In this document: positions 34,379 to 43,146 of the stretch, piece after piece
Numbering within the stretch: the first letter of the stretch is position 1
How the letters are laid out: each line of letters begins with the position of its first letter
Assembly: GCF_013386165.1 (NCBI RefSeq)
Contig: NZ_JACAOS010000021.1
Span: forward strand, 493,314-557,313
Direction: 5' to 3'
Source of the DNA: Pseudomonas gingeri
Lineage (GTDB): Bacteria > Pseudomonadota > Gammaproteobacteria > Pseudomonadales > Pseudomonadaceae
Length of the DNA: 64,000 nucleotides
Translations under genes and position numbers: made by a program
The notes under the pieces: model-generated
Told to the model about the DNA's origin: nothing
Databases searched by the model: none
Seen by the model: only the letters and a program-made list of their open reading frames with translations

Positions 34379-36037
34379 CTATGCCGTCGTTTTTTGACGA
34401 ATAAACGTCGATTCTTGATGTATGAAGTCCGCCGCACGCTCTGCAATCATGATGGTGGGCGCGGCAGTGTTGCCCCTGATGATGTGGGGCATGATCGAGG
34501 CGTCCGCTACTCGTAGCCCTTGCACCCCATACACACGCAGTTGTGGATCTACAACCGCGTTTGGGCCCGCTCCCATGGCACAAGTCCCGGTTGGATGGAG
34601 TGCAGTGCTAACCCGACTGCGAACATACGCTTCGAGATCTGCGTCGCTGTCACTGACGCTGCTACCTGGCAATGACTCTTCTTTCAGGAACTTGGCCAAG
34701 GCGGGTGCGGCCATGATTTTCCGGGCCAGCCGGATACCTTTAACGAGGTTGTCCACGTCCTCCTGAGCGCTCAGGTAGTTGCCATACACCATTGGCATGT
34801 CATCTGGATTAGCACTGCGCAGCAACACTTCGCCGCGTGAGTAACACGCGTTGTTGAGCGGTGCGAGAGAGAATCTGTGCACCTGCGGAATAGGTTCACC
34901 CCAGCCGCATGAAGAGGCTGCGAGGGCGTTCAGTTGGATCTCTGATCGCCCATCTCCATCGGTATCGAAGTAAGCGCCGCATTCGACAATGTTGGAGGTG
35001 AGCACCCCGGTGCGGAACAGCATCCACTGCAAGCCGTTCGATACCGCTCGCCAGCCTCGATCCTGGCCCATCAGGCTGATCGGACTCTTGAGATCAGCAT
35101 CGACCGGAACCAGTACATGATCCTGGTAGTTTTGACCAACACCGGGAATGTCGGCAACCATATCGATGCCGTGCTGCTTCAGGTGCTCAGCAGGGCCGAC
35201 TCCTGAGAGCATAAGCAGTTTCGGCGACATGAATGCGCCTGCGCAGAGCACGACCTCTTTGCTGGCATGGATGTCCTGAACGTTATCGCCACGACGGATC
35301 TTCACTCCAACAGCACGGGTTCCCTTAAAAAGGATTTTGAGGGCTGATGAATCAGTCCATACAGTCAGGTTCGAGCGCTTTTCGGCATTCTGGATGTACG
35401 CAACGTAACTGCTGCTGCGCTCTCCGCGATGGCTCATCGTCTGATAGAAGCCCACGCCGCTCTGTTTTTCACCATTGAAGTCGTGGTTGAAAACGGCTGG
35501 CAGCCCAGGAGCTCCGGAAGCCTGCTGGGCTGCTACGATGAACGCGCCGCTGAGCTCGTGGCGGTGAATACCGTCCGAGACCCTGAGAGGGCCTTCTGTT
35601 CCGTGGTATCGGCCGGCCAAGCGACTGTTGTTTTCCGCACGCTTGAAGAAGGGCAGCACCTCATCGTAGCTCCAGCCTTCACATCCTTCTGCGGCCCAGC
35701 CGTCATAGTCCTCTTTTTGGCCACGGTTGTAGCACATCGCATTAATTGCGGTGCCTCCACCCAGTGTCTTCCCCTGTAGCAATGAGAGCTGCCGGTTGTT
35801 GGCGCCGGGGATAGGCTCGCTCTTGAAAAGGAACGTGCGCGATGTGCCATGAATCTTGAAATACCCTCCAGCCATTTTGATCAGTGGATGGCGAGCGTGT
35901 GGCCCTGCTTCTAAAAGCAGAACTCGATTGTTAGGATCTTCACTGAGTCTGGCTGCAACGACACAGCCCGCAGCGCCGCCGCCGACTACAATGAAATCGA
36001 AGGTTTTGTGGCCAAAAGGGCCTTCTGCAGTTTGCAT
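34379..36037 (-). CDS. GMC-family FAD oxidoreductase (first copy)
   Basis: This 552-residue choline dehydrogenase-like flavoenzyme has the ADP-binding motif VVGGGAAGCVVAARL at residue 17, the GMC signature GKTLGGGTAINAM, and the C-terminal active site with His in HPTGTCAMG and GNTAAPTIMIAERAADFI. It oxidises an alcohol to an aldehyde or ketone. It heads the five-gene minus-strand operon. Its upstream region carries a perfect HpaR-type operator and a divergent AraC gene. A second copy at 37305 is closely related, so the two may act on successive or stereoisomeric alcohols. Confidence 0.92.
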   Translation of the reverse strand: MQTAEGPFGHKTFDFIVVGGGAAGCVVAARLSEDPNNRVLLLEAGPHARHPLIKMAGGYFKIHGTSRTFLFKSEPIPGANNRQLSLLQGKTLGGGTAINAMCYNRGQKEDYDGWAAEGCEGWSYDEVLPFFKRAENNSRLAGRYHGTEGPLRVSDGIHRHELSGAFIVAAQQASGAPGLPAVFNHDFNGEKQSGVGFYQTMSHRGERSSSYVAYIQNAEKRSNLTVWTDSSALKILFKGTRAVGVKIRRGDNVQDIHASKEVVLCAGAFMSPKLLMLSGVGPAEHLKQHGIDMVADIPGVGQNYQDHVLVPVDADLKSPISLMGQDRGWRAVSNGLQWMLFRTGVLTSNIVECGAYFDTDGDGRSEIQLNALAASSCGWGEPIPQVHRFSLAPLNNACYSRGEVLLRSANPDDMPMVYGNYLSAQEDVDNLVKGIRLARKIMAAPALAKFLKEESLPGSSVSDSDADLEAYVRSRVSTALHPTGTCAMGAGPNAVVDPQLRVYGVQGLRVADASIMPHIIRGNTAAPTIMIAERAADFIHQESTFIRQKTTA

Positions 36038-36171
36038 TTTCTAAAGCCTTCTTATTTTTGTAGGGAATGATGAGTAGAAGGCTACGACCCACACTTTGCT
36101 GGTGCTTGGTTTTGCGCGCCAACCGTTATGCTGGCCGCGCCAATGAGACGATGGCCGGTGGGGTAGGTGCG

Positions 36172-36207
36172 TTGACTGGAAGAAGGATCTGTAGTTAACA
36201 TATTAAC
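36172..36207. promoter_or_regulatory. Perfect HpaR-type operator in the divergent GMC/AraC promoter region
   Basis: GTTAACATATTAAC (36194-36207) has 5-bp arms GTTAA/TTAAC and is the exact reverse complement of GTTAATATGTTAAC, the core seen at the hpa promoters. On the + strand TTGACT (36172-36177) and TAACAT (36196-36201), 18 bp apart, could be the AraC promoter, with the operator over its -10. The site lies 35 bp before the AraC start and 157 bp before the GMC start. Confidence 0.7.
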
Positions 36208-36241
36208 AAAATAACAATCACTGATCCGAGGCCTGTGCGCC

Positions 36242-37180
36242 ATGCTCAATGCCTTCAATACCTGCCAAATCGATCATCGCAAGCGCCTCGCCTACTGGAC
36301 TGATGCCATCTGCGAGACCTTTCTCACTGTCGATTGCCGTCAGCAAGGAGACGGTCTGTTTCATGGAGAAATGAAAGGATGTCAGATGGGGCGGTTGGGC
36401 CTTATCGACGTGGTTTCCCCTCCCATGGAGTACTACCGCGGCCCACAGCAACTCAAGGGGCATGAGGACGAACATTTTCAGTTGATTCTGCAAGTGACTG
36501 GAACCGGGATGCTTCAGCAGCACGGTAGAGAAGCCGTGCTTATGCCAGGTGATCTCGCCCTGTATAGCGCCACTGCTCCTTCGAGCGTCGTTTATCCCAA
36601 GGGCTCTAGAACAATTGCAGTCAAAATCCCTCGGCTCAATGTGCTTGAACGAATCCACGGCGCAGAATCCATGATGGCGCTGTCCATCAAGGCAAATACC
36701 GCTCTTGGCTCCATGATGGGAGGGATGGTCAGAGAAAGTTTGGCCTGGGGCTCTGTTTATGGCTCAGCGGCTGATTCCCGGCTTGTCAGTGGGATGCTCG
36801 ACATCATTGCGTTCGCCTTTGATGCAGGTGCCAATCCGACTTGCGAGTTGGCACACAGAGGCCCTATCGAACAGATCAAACGTTACATGCTCAACCATTT
36901 GGCTGATCCTGAGTTATTGCTTACAGAGGTGGCGATCAAGCACAACATCTCGATGCGCACATTGAATCGATTGTTTGCGGCTGAAGGCACCAGTGCAAAT
37001 CGCTGGCTGTGGTCTCAACGGGTGGAAGCGAGCTACAGAGCCATGAGCGAGGGAAAAGTCCGGCAAGTCAGCGAAGCTGCTCTGATTTGTGGCTTCAATG
37101 ATCTCTCGCATTTCAGCAAAGTCTTCAAGAAGACCTACGGAATAACCCCTAATCAAGTGTTGCGTGGAACTGACCACTGA
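36242..37180 (+). CDS. AraC-family regulator with AraC_binding_2-type sensor domain (copy 1)
   Basis: The 312-residue protein has an N-terminal sensor half (residues 15-190: RLAYWTDAICETFLTVDC, GDLALYSATAPSSVVYP) and a C-terminal AraC DNA-binding domain (NISMRTLNRLFAAEGTS, ALICGFNDLSHFSKVFKKTYG). It is divergent from the five-gene operon and upstream of the second GMC gene, so it probably activates both in response to the pathway substrate. GAGG lies upstream of the ATG. Two paralogues of the same layout occur at 45171 and 48668. Confidence 0.88.
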   Translation: MLNAFNTCQIDHRKRLAYWTDAICETFLTVDCRQQGDGLFHGEMKGCQMGRLGLIDVVSPPMEYYRGPQQLKGHEDEHFQLILQVTGTGMLQQHGREAVLMPGDLALYSATAPSSVVYPKGSRTIAVKIPRLNVLERIHGAESMMALSIKANTALGSMMGGMVRESLAWGSVYGSAADSRLVSGMLDIIAFAFDAGANPTCELAHRGPIEQIKRYMLNHLADPELLLTEVAIKHNISMRTLNRLFAAEGTSANRWLWSQRVEASYRAMSEGKVRQVSEAALICGFNDLSHFSKVFKKTYGITPNQVLRGTDH

Positions 37181-37304
37181 CCATATGTAACGCTGGCGCA
37201 GCCAACCAAAAACTTGGCGCACCTGCCCAAGCCGAAGTCAGCTTCTTGCCTCTATCATTTCATCCCAGACGCTTCTAATAAATACAACAGCGATTGGTGA
37301 TGAT

Positions 37305-38990
37305 ATGAGTAGCAGCGCTTACGACTTCATTGTCGTCGGTGGCGGTGCAGGTGGCTGCGTTGTCGCCTCCCGTCTTAGTGAAGATTCGAGCAAGCGTGTG
37401 CTTCTGCTCGAAGAAGGGCCCGATGACAAAAACCTCTTCATTCGAATGAATGGGGGGTATTTCAGAATGATGGGTACACAGCGTACCAGTACCTACCATA
37501 CCGAACCCTCTGCTCATGTGAGCGATCGTCCAATCCAGGTGATGCAAGCTCGCACTCTTGGAGGAGGACACTCGATTAACGCTATGATCTACATTCGGGG
37601 CCAGCGAGAAGATTACGATGGCTGGGCACGAATGGGGTGCAAGGGGTGGTCGTTCGATGACGTGCTTCCGTACTTCAAAAAAGCAGAAAATAACCAGCGT
37701 ATAGGCGGCGTTCTTCATGGCAATGACGGCCCCCTGATTGTTTCTGACAGTCAGCACCGGCACATGCTGAGTGATGCATTCGTCAGGGCTGCCCAAGAGG
37801 TCTCTGACGATAATGGAGCCCCATTCGAATACAACGATGACTTCAATGGTGAGCGCCAGGCTGGTGTTGGCTATTACCAGATCACCAGTCGTAATGGTGA
37901 GCGTGGCAGCTCTGCCAGAACCTACCTTCGCGCCGCAAAATCCAGATCGAACCTCACCATTCGAACGAATACTCGCGTTTCAAGGGTGCTTATAGAGGAC
38001 AAGCGTGCCAAGGGTGTCGTAATCAGCGACGGTGCCGGGCAGGAAAGCACCATCATTGCTCGTTGCGAGGTCATCCTGTGCGCGGGAACGGTGATCACGC
38101 CCAAGTTGCTCATGCTCTCGGGGATCGGCCACGCAGAGCATCTGAAGGAGCATGGCATTCCAGTGGTCATGGATTTGCCTGGTGTTGGGGAAAACTTCCA
38201 AGATCACTTGGTCGCCCCCGTTGATGGCAAACTCAAAGCCCCAATCAGCCTGCTGGGACAGGACAGGGGGTGGAAGGCACTCAAGCATGGTCTGGAATGG
38301 AGCATGTTTCGAAGTGGGATTCTCAGTTCGGGTTTGGTGGAAAGTGGTGGTTTCTTCGATCTGGATGGGGATGGTCGTCCCGAAATTCAGATTCACACCC
38401 TGGCTATGGCCTCTACTGCGTGGGGTAAGCTCACCGATGAGGCCCCAGAACATGGGTATTCGGTTGCTCCTTGCTGCCTGACCAGCTATTCGCGTGGCCA
38501 GATCCGCTTGAGAAGCAACAATCCTGCAGATGGCCCAGTCATCAATGCCAATTATCTAAGCGATCCAAGAGATCTCCAGAATCTGGTCAATGGTCTCAGG
38601 CTCGCGCGCAAACTCCTCAAAGCCCCTTCGCTGGCTCGCTTCATCGACGGAGAGCTGATGCCCGGCAGTTCAGTGGGTGATGACCAGGCCTCCCTCGAGC
38701 GGTATGTTCGCGAGCATGCCCAGAATGCGTTCCATCCTGCGGGCACCTGCGCAATGGGCACCGGGCGGCAGGCGGTCGTAGATCTTGAGCTCAAAGTAAT
38801 CGGGATCGAAGGATTGAGGGTGGCTGATGCGTCGGTGATGCCAGTTCTGACCCGAGGGAACACTACCGCGCCTGTCATCATGATTGCCGAACGTGCTGCT
38901 GAGTTCATCAGTCAGCAATCTGACCCTACTCGTCAAAGCGAGCGACCTCGACGCAGACATTCAAGTCCCAGCGTAGTGTCCCTCGACTGA
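37305..38990 (+). CDS. GMC-family FAD oxidoreductase (second copy)
   Basis: The 561-residue paralogue of the enzyme at 34379 has VVGGGAGGCVVASRLSEDS for FAD, ARTLGGGHSINAMIYIRGQ as the GMC signature and HPAGTCAMGTG with GNTTAPVIMIAERAAEFI as the active-site end. The two proteins align along nearly the whole length, including the unusual block LLGQDRGWKALKHGLEW. It is an alcohol oxidase or dehydrogenase of unknown substrate. The tail after the last GMC motif is Arg-rich and about 20 residues longer. It is followed by an MFS gene on the same strand. Confidence 0.92.
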   Translation: MSSSAYDFIVVGGGAGGCVVASRLSEDSSKRVLLLEEGPDDKNLFIRMNGGYFRMMGTQRTSTYHTEPSAHVSDRPIQVMQARTLGGGHSINAMIYIRGQREDYDGWARMGCKGWSFDDVLPYFKKAENNQRIGGVLHGNDGPLIVSDSQHRHMLSDAFVRAAQEVSDDNGAPFEYNDDFNGERQAGVGYYQITSRNGERGSSARTYLRAAKSRSNLTIRTNTRVSRVLIEDKRAKGVVISDGAGQESTIIARCEVILCAGTVITPKLLMLSGIGHAEHLKEHGIPVVMDLPGVGENFQDHLVAPVDGKLKAPISLLGQDRGWKALKHGLEWSMFRSGILSSGLVESGGFFDLDGDGRPEIQIHTLAMASTAWGKLTDEAPEHGYSVAPCCLTSYSRGQIRLRSNNPADGPVINANYLSDPRDLQNLVNGLRLARKLLKAPSLARFIDGELMPGSSVGDDQASLERYVREHAQNAFHPAGTCAMGTGRQAVVDLELKVIGIEGLRVADASVMPVLTRGNTTAPVIMIAERAAEFISQQSDPTRQSERPRRRHSSPSVVSLD

Positions 38991-39186
38991 CCAATAAAAC
39001 ATTCGGCACGAAATTGGACTGGTGTCTCGCTTGGGATACCACGGATCGTGCCGCCTATTTCCTGGCTAGCAGGATGGGAGGTTCGGACGAGCAGACAGTT
39101 ATTCATGGCGATTGTTTTACCTAGACATACGACAACAACAATAACGTGCATTCACCGAGTGTCCATCGGTGATAGGAGTATCAAGT

Positions 39187-40542
39187 ATGCAAAGTGCTCA
39201 TCCACCACTCCCTCGGCATCTGCAAGGCGTTCCGGTGTTGCAGATATTTATCGCTGCATTCATTACTCAATTTTGCATGGGATTTGAGGTGCTGTTACGG
39301 CTCAACGCTGCAAGCACAATCAAGCATGACTTCTTCGACGCCACGAATTCTCTGACCTCTGGCGCAATGATCGGTGAAGTCCTGGGTGTCTTGTTCCTGG
39401 GGTTTGCAATCGCCAATTTTGTAATGTCGGCCTTGGTCGATTCGATCGGATTGCGTCGTACACATGTGTTAAGCGTGATCCTTTACCTGCTTGGCACGCT
39501 TACATTGGTTTCTGCGACGCCGGGTTCTGAGCATGCCTACCAGTTGCTGTGGGGAGGGTCGTTATTCCAAGGGCTTGCGTGGGGCTCGATCGAGGCTGCG
39601 CTCAATCCTCTTGTAGTGACCATTTACCCTACGAAAAAAGTACCGAAGCTCAATCTTTTTCACGCGGCGTTTGCCTTGGGCATGCTGATCGCGGCGCCCG
39701 CATGTGTCGTGGTTGAGCAGTTTGCGCTGGGTTGGCGGCTACAGCTTGGCCTGGTATTTATTCCTGCCTGCATCTCGCTGGTATTGATTGCTCGGGTGAA
39801 GTATCCACCGAGCGAAAGGGTGGCGAATGGCGTTTCTTTTGGGGACATGTTCAAGCACACGCTGACGCGGCCGGCATTCTTCCTCTTTCTGTGCGCCATG
39901 TTTTTCACATCTGCGGCTGAGCTCGTTCCTAGTAGCTGGATTGATCTGACGCTTACGAAAATCGTAGGTATTCAAGGTTTCTGGTTGGTGGCTTTTATCT
40001 ACACCGTGCAGATTGTTGTCAGGCTCTTTACGGGCTTCTTGAATCGCCACCTTGGCTCAAGTGGGATTCTTTTTTTCGGCTGCCTGTTCGCATTCGCAGG
40101 GCTAGCGCTGCTGAGTCGGGCTGCTAGCCCCGCCACGGGGCTGTTCGCGGCTCTTTTGTTTGGAATGGGGACCAGTGTGCTGTGGCCGACAATGCTCGCT
40201 GGAACGTCTGAGCGGTTTCCCCAGGGAGGCTCATTAGCGATCGGTCTCACCGCGTCGGCGGGCATGCTATCGACTTATACGTTCATGCCAATTTTCGGAA
40301 AGCTGTTCGACCAGGCAAAAATATCAAGTGCCGGTGGCAGCGCGGCATTTGAAGCGCTGAAAGAGGGTACCGCGAGCTTTGATCGGGTCATGGTCGATGC
40401 TGCTGGCTCTATCTTTCAAGCTGCGGCGTTGCTGCCCTTAGTGGTTGTCATATTCTTTGCCGGAGCCTGGCTCTACGACCACAGGCGCAAAGGCAATCTA
40501 AACCGGAATTCCCAATACGTTACCAGCCAAGCTGAGACGTAA
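39187..40542 (+). CDS. MFS transporter of the GMC/ene-reductase module
   Basis: This 451-residue polytopic protein has about 12 hydrophobic segments. The loop after helix 2 (VDSIGLRRTHVLSVILYLLG) is a degenerate MFS signature, and the gene belongs to no drug-efflux subgroup I recognise. ATG 39187 has AGGAG eight bases upstream; an in-frame start at 39169 precedes that site. Lying between the second GMC gene and an outer-membrane channel, it is probably the inner-membrane importer for the pathway substrate. Confidence 0.8.
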   Translation: MQSAHPPLPRHLQGVPVLQIFIAAFITQFCMGFEVLLRLNAASTIKHDFFDATNSLTSGAMIGEVLGVLFLGFAIANFVMSALVDSIGLRRTHVLSVILYLLGTLTLVSATPGSEHAYQLLWGGSLFQGLAWGSIEAALNPLVVTIYPTKKVPKLNLFHAAFALGMLIAAPACVVVEQFALGWRLQLGLVFIPACISLVLIARVKYPPSERVANGVSFGDMFKHTLTRPAFFLFLCAMFFTSAAELVPSSWIDLTLTKIVGIQGFWLVAFIYTVQIVVRLFTGFLNRHLGSSGILFFGCLFAFAGLALLSRAASPATGLFAALLFGMGTSVLWPTMLAGTSERFPQGGSLAIGLTASAGMLSTYTFMPIFGKLFDQAKISSAGGSAAFEALKEGTASFDRVMVDAAGSIFQAAALLPLVVVIFFAGAWLYDHRRKGNLNRNSQYVTSQAET

Positions 40543-40668
40543 CGCACGACTCTGCACATGGCAGGCGACACGCTTGCCGGGCTTTCTCTACCCCCTAAAC
40601 AACAATCAGCAATCGGCACCCTCGTGCCGGTTGTGTAAACCCGCATCTAATAAAAAGAACAGTGCCCA

Positions 40669-41538
40669 ATGAATAAGAAACTTTGCTCGCTTGCCCTTTC
40701 AATTCCCCTCTCTGCGTTCATTTCCTCTGAAGTGAATGCGGCGGGAGACGCCATGGCTCGTGACTACATAGCAGCTCCTGCCGGCGTGGACCTTGCGGTG
40801 ATGTACTACACCCATAAACAAGCCAATACGTACGTTTCAGACGGAAAAGATATCGGGGCGGATTTCTCGACCGATATGCTCATTGCCCGCTATGTCCACT
40901 TCATGGAAGTGGGTGGCATGATCATCGACCCGCAGATCATACTGCCGATGGGGAATTTGAACGTAGACATCCCTGGAGCAGTAGATCGGCGTCGCACTAG
41001 CGTGGGGGATATGGTTTTACTCAGCTCCTTCTGGTTCGTGAACGATCCCGCAAGTAAGACCTACGTTGCTTTTACCCCATACGTCACCGTTCCTACCGGG
41101 AGCTATAACGACAACAGCCCGGGATCCAGTTTAGGCGCACACCGCTGGAGCTATACGGCAGAGATTGGATTGACCAAGGGATTCGGTGAGAAAACCACTC
41201 TCGACTTGATCGGTGCCGTGGACTTTTTCGGTAAGAACGATGACTACCAAGGCCAGCAGCAGAAAAAGGACAAAGTTTTCAGCGTCCAGGCGATCTACGC
41301 TTACAACCTGAGCCCGACAGTGTGGGCGTCCGCCAAATACACCTACGCCACGGGTGGTGAGACCACGCTGAGTAACATTGCTCAGGACGACGAGACCAAA
41401 GTGCAGACCGTTGCGCTGGGTATCGCGAAGCAGATGACGAAGCAGGATAACCTCCAAGTGGAATACATTCAGGATGTGAAGGTCGACAACGCATTCGAGA
41501 CCCGAGGGCTCAGGATGCGCTTCGTCCACGCGTTTTGA
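40669..41538 (+). CDS. Outer-membrane channel of the phenol MetA-degradation (SphA-like) family
   Basis: The 289-residue protein has a Sec signal (LALSIPLSAFISSEVNAA) and then alternating beta-strand segments ending in LRMRFVHAF, a C-terminal Phe typical of outer-membrane barrels. Features such as ARYVHFMEVGGMIIDPQIIL match the transporter family found in aromatic meta-cleavage gene clusters. It likely lets a hydrophobic or aromatic substrate cross the outer membrane for the MFS carrier encoded 126 bp upstream. It supports an aromatic or terpenoid substrate for this module but does not identify it. Confidence 0.8.
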   Translation: MNKKLCSLALSIPLSAFISSEVNAAGDAMARDYIAAPAGVDLAVMYYTHKQANTYVSDGKDIGADFSTDMLIARYVHFMEVGGMIIDPQIILPMGNLNVDIPGAVDRRRTSVGDMVLLSSFWFVNDPASKTYVAFTPYVTVPTGSYNDNSPGSSLGAHRWSYTAEIGLTKGFGEKTTLDLIGAVDFFGKNDDYQGQQQKKDKVFSVQAIYAYNLSPTVWASAKYTYATGGETTLSNIAQDDETKVQTVALGIAKQMTKQDNLQVEYIQDVKVDNAFETRGLRMRFVHAF

Positions 41539-41682
41539 TCCCGTTAGGGCCGTCCCCGATTGTATGGGAACGGTTCTTGACACTGCCGAGGTGCAGAAGC
41601 TTTCAGCAATCGTCGCTAGTCGCGTCTCGCCTATTCAAAGATCGCTAGCAGATCAGGCCGTTGATCAGTGTGAAGTGAGCTT

Positions 41683-42654
41683 TCAGACCTTCAATAAGAT
41701 GGTGCCGATCGCTTCGCGAGGCCCCAGTCGTGCGTAGGCATCGGCGAACTGATCCATTGAAAACGTACTGTCGATCGATGGGCGTAGAGCGCCTATTGCA
41801 ATACGTTCCTGAATCGTCCTCAGGGTAGTTGAAACATCGGCATCGGATTCCAGCCAAGCGTCGTAACCCAGTACTCGCTTCTCGTAGATAACAACGTCAG
41901 CAACGTCGATGTTGGCTGTCATACCACCTACGAACCCAATCGAAATCACAGCACCCCGTGTACGAACAGCGCTGAGTAGTTGGCCCAGAATCGGCCCGCC
42001 AACAGGGTCAAATGCGAGATGGGCACCTTCACCGTCAGTCGCCTCCAGAACGGCTTCCTTCAGGTTTTGAGTCGAGAGGTCGATGACCGTCGATGCGCCG
42101 CTGAGGCGAGCACGCTTGGCTTTCTCTGGCGTGGAAACCACTCCAATAACGATGGCACCCATCGCGATGGCAGTCTGAGTCAGAGCGTGTCCGAGTGCAC
42201 CAGAGGCCCCGGAAATCACCACTGTCTGACCAGGCTCTACACGGCCGACGCGTGTTAGCGCTTGATGTGCGGTGACATAGTTGATGGGCAGAGCTGCTCC
42301 TTCGTCCAGGTCATAGTCCGAGGGTAGTTCAATGATGCGTTTGTTCTCTACAAGCACCCACTGTTGCTGCAACCCATCTTCGGAGATACCCAGTTGTCCA
42401 CCGCCAAAGATTGCTACACGGGTACCGGGTTTGAACGCATCGCTTTGCTCGACAACTCCAGATCCGTCGTTGCTAAGTACGATGGGTGCTTTAGCGGTAA
42501 CAACGATGCCCGCGCTCACTTGGCTGGAGAGTGGGTTCACAGTAGCCGCATGCACCTTGACCAAGGTGTAGCCCGGTTTCTGGGTAGGTATCGGGCGTTC
42601 CTGGACTTCCATTTTGGGCGTCTGCCCGAACTGGGTGACAACGAGGGCTTTCAT
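41683..42654 (-). CDS. Zinc-type MDR oxidoreductase, quinone-reductase-like
   Basis: From ATG 42654 the 323-residue protein shows the MDR layout: an N-terminal GroES-like domain (VKVHAATVNPLSSQV), the Rossmann motif SGASGALGHALTQTAIAMG and a C-terminal FSMDQFADAYARLGPREAIG. Catalytic-zinc ligands are not evident, as in quinone reductases and enoyl reductases. AGGATAAA lies upstream of tandem ATG codons at 42657 and 42654. It is the last identifiable gene of the minus-strand group that begins with the EamA exporter at 44988. Confidence 0.85.
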   Translation of the reverse strand: MKALVVTQFGQTPKMEVQERPIPTQKPGYTLVKVHAATVNPLSSQVSAGIVVTAKAPIVLSNDGSGVVEQSDAFKPGTRVAIFGGGQLGISEDGLQQQWVLVENKRIIELPSDYDLDEGAALPINYVTAHQALTRVGRVEPGQTVVISGASGALGHALTQTAIAMGAIVIGVVSTPEKAKRARLSGASTVIDLSTQNLKEAVLEATDGEGAHLAFDPVGGPILGQLLSAVRTRGAVISIGFVGGMTANIDVADVVIYEKRVLGYDAWLESDADVSTTLRTIQERIAIGALRPSIDSTFSMDQFADAYARLGPREAIGTILLKV

Positions 42655-42727
42655 CATTTTATCCTTTGAGTGGAATAACACACGACGCTTTGCAGGACTA
42701 CAGGTAACTGAGCCCATGAGCTGAATC

Positions 42728-43132
42728 TCATTGCTTCGCTGGAGAGGCCTGCACCGCCTCTGCTATAGCGCGAATCTCGACAGACAATCTCTCAACGCCT
42801 AGGTAAAGACTTGAAGAATTTGGGGGGCGCTTGGCAAGATCTTCGTTGGTACTCAGGCGAGCGTTGAGGAGGGCGGTATCTGTCTGATGGCCCGCTTTCC
42901 TGAGTATTTGAGCTGCGATGCTAGCTCCAACCGAACTCTTGCAGATGTCGCGGTCTTCGATGCACCTGGCCAACTGTGAGGTATAAAGTCGTTTTGGTTC
43001 CAACCAGGGATCGATCGAATGGACTTCTGTCAGTACGCGATTAGTTGGCGATAGCCGGACACTTGCGATAGCACTTGCTTTCGCCACAACCTGCCTGAGG
43101 GCAAGAGCCACGGATCGGGCCCGCGCCTGCAT
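42728..43132 (-). CDS. Hypothetical protein, uncertain
   Basis: A 134-residue open frame fills the space between the arginase-like gene (15 bp upstream) and the MDR gene. I recognise no family: no signal peptide, no membrane segment, a basic N-terminus and an alanine-rich helical-looking C-terminus (LSVEIRAIAEAVQASPAKQ). There is no ribosome site before its ATG, and the first codons lie in a GC-rich inverted repeat (43113-43139). Its only support is that the frame fills a gap in a tight minus-strand run. It may be spurious or a decayed gene. Confidence 0.3.
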   Translation of the reverse strand: MQARARSVALALRQVVAKASAIASVRLSPTNRVLTEVHSIDPWLEPKRLYTSQLARCIEDRDICKSSVGASIAAQILRKAGHQTDTALLNARLSTNEDLAKRPPNSSSLYLGVERLSVEIRAIAEAVQASPAKQ

Positions 43133-43146
43133 CGGGCCCGTTTCAG

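Noticed and set aside
41540..41575. Possible hairpin after the MetA-type channel gene
   Set aside because: The arms CCGTCCCC and GGGAACGG need a bulge and there is no T-run.
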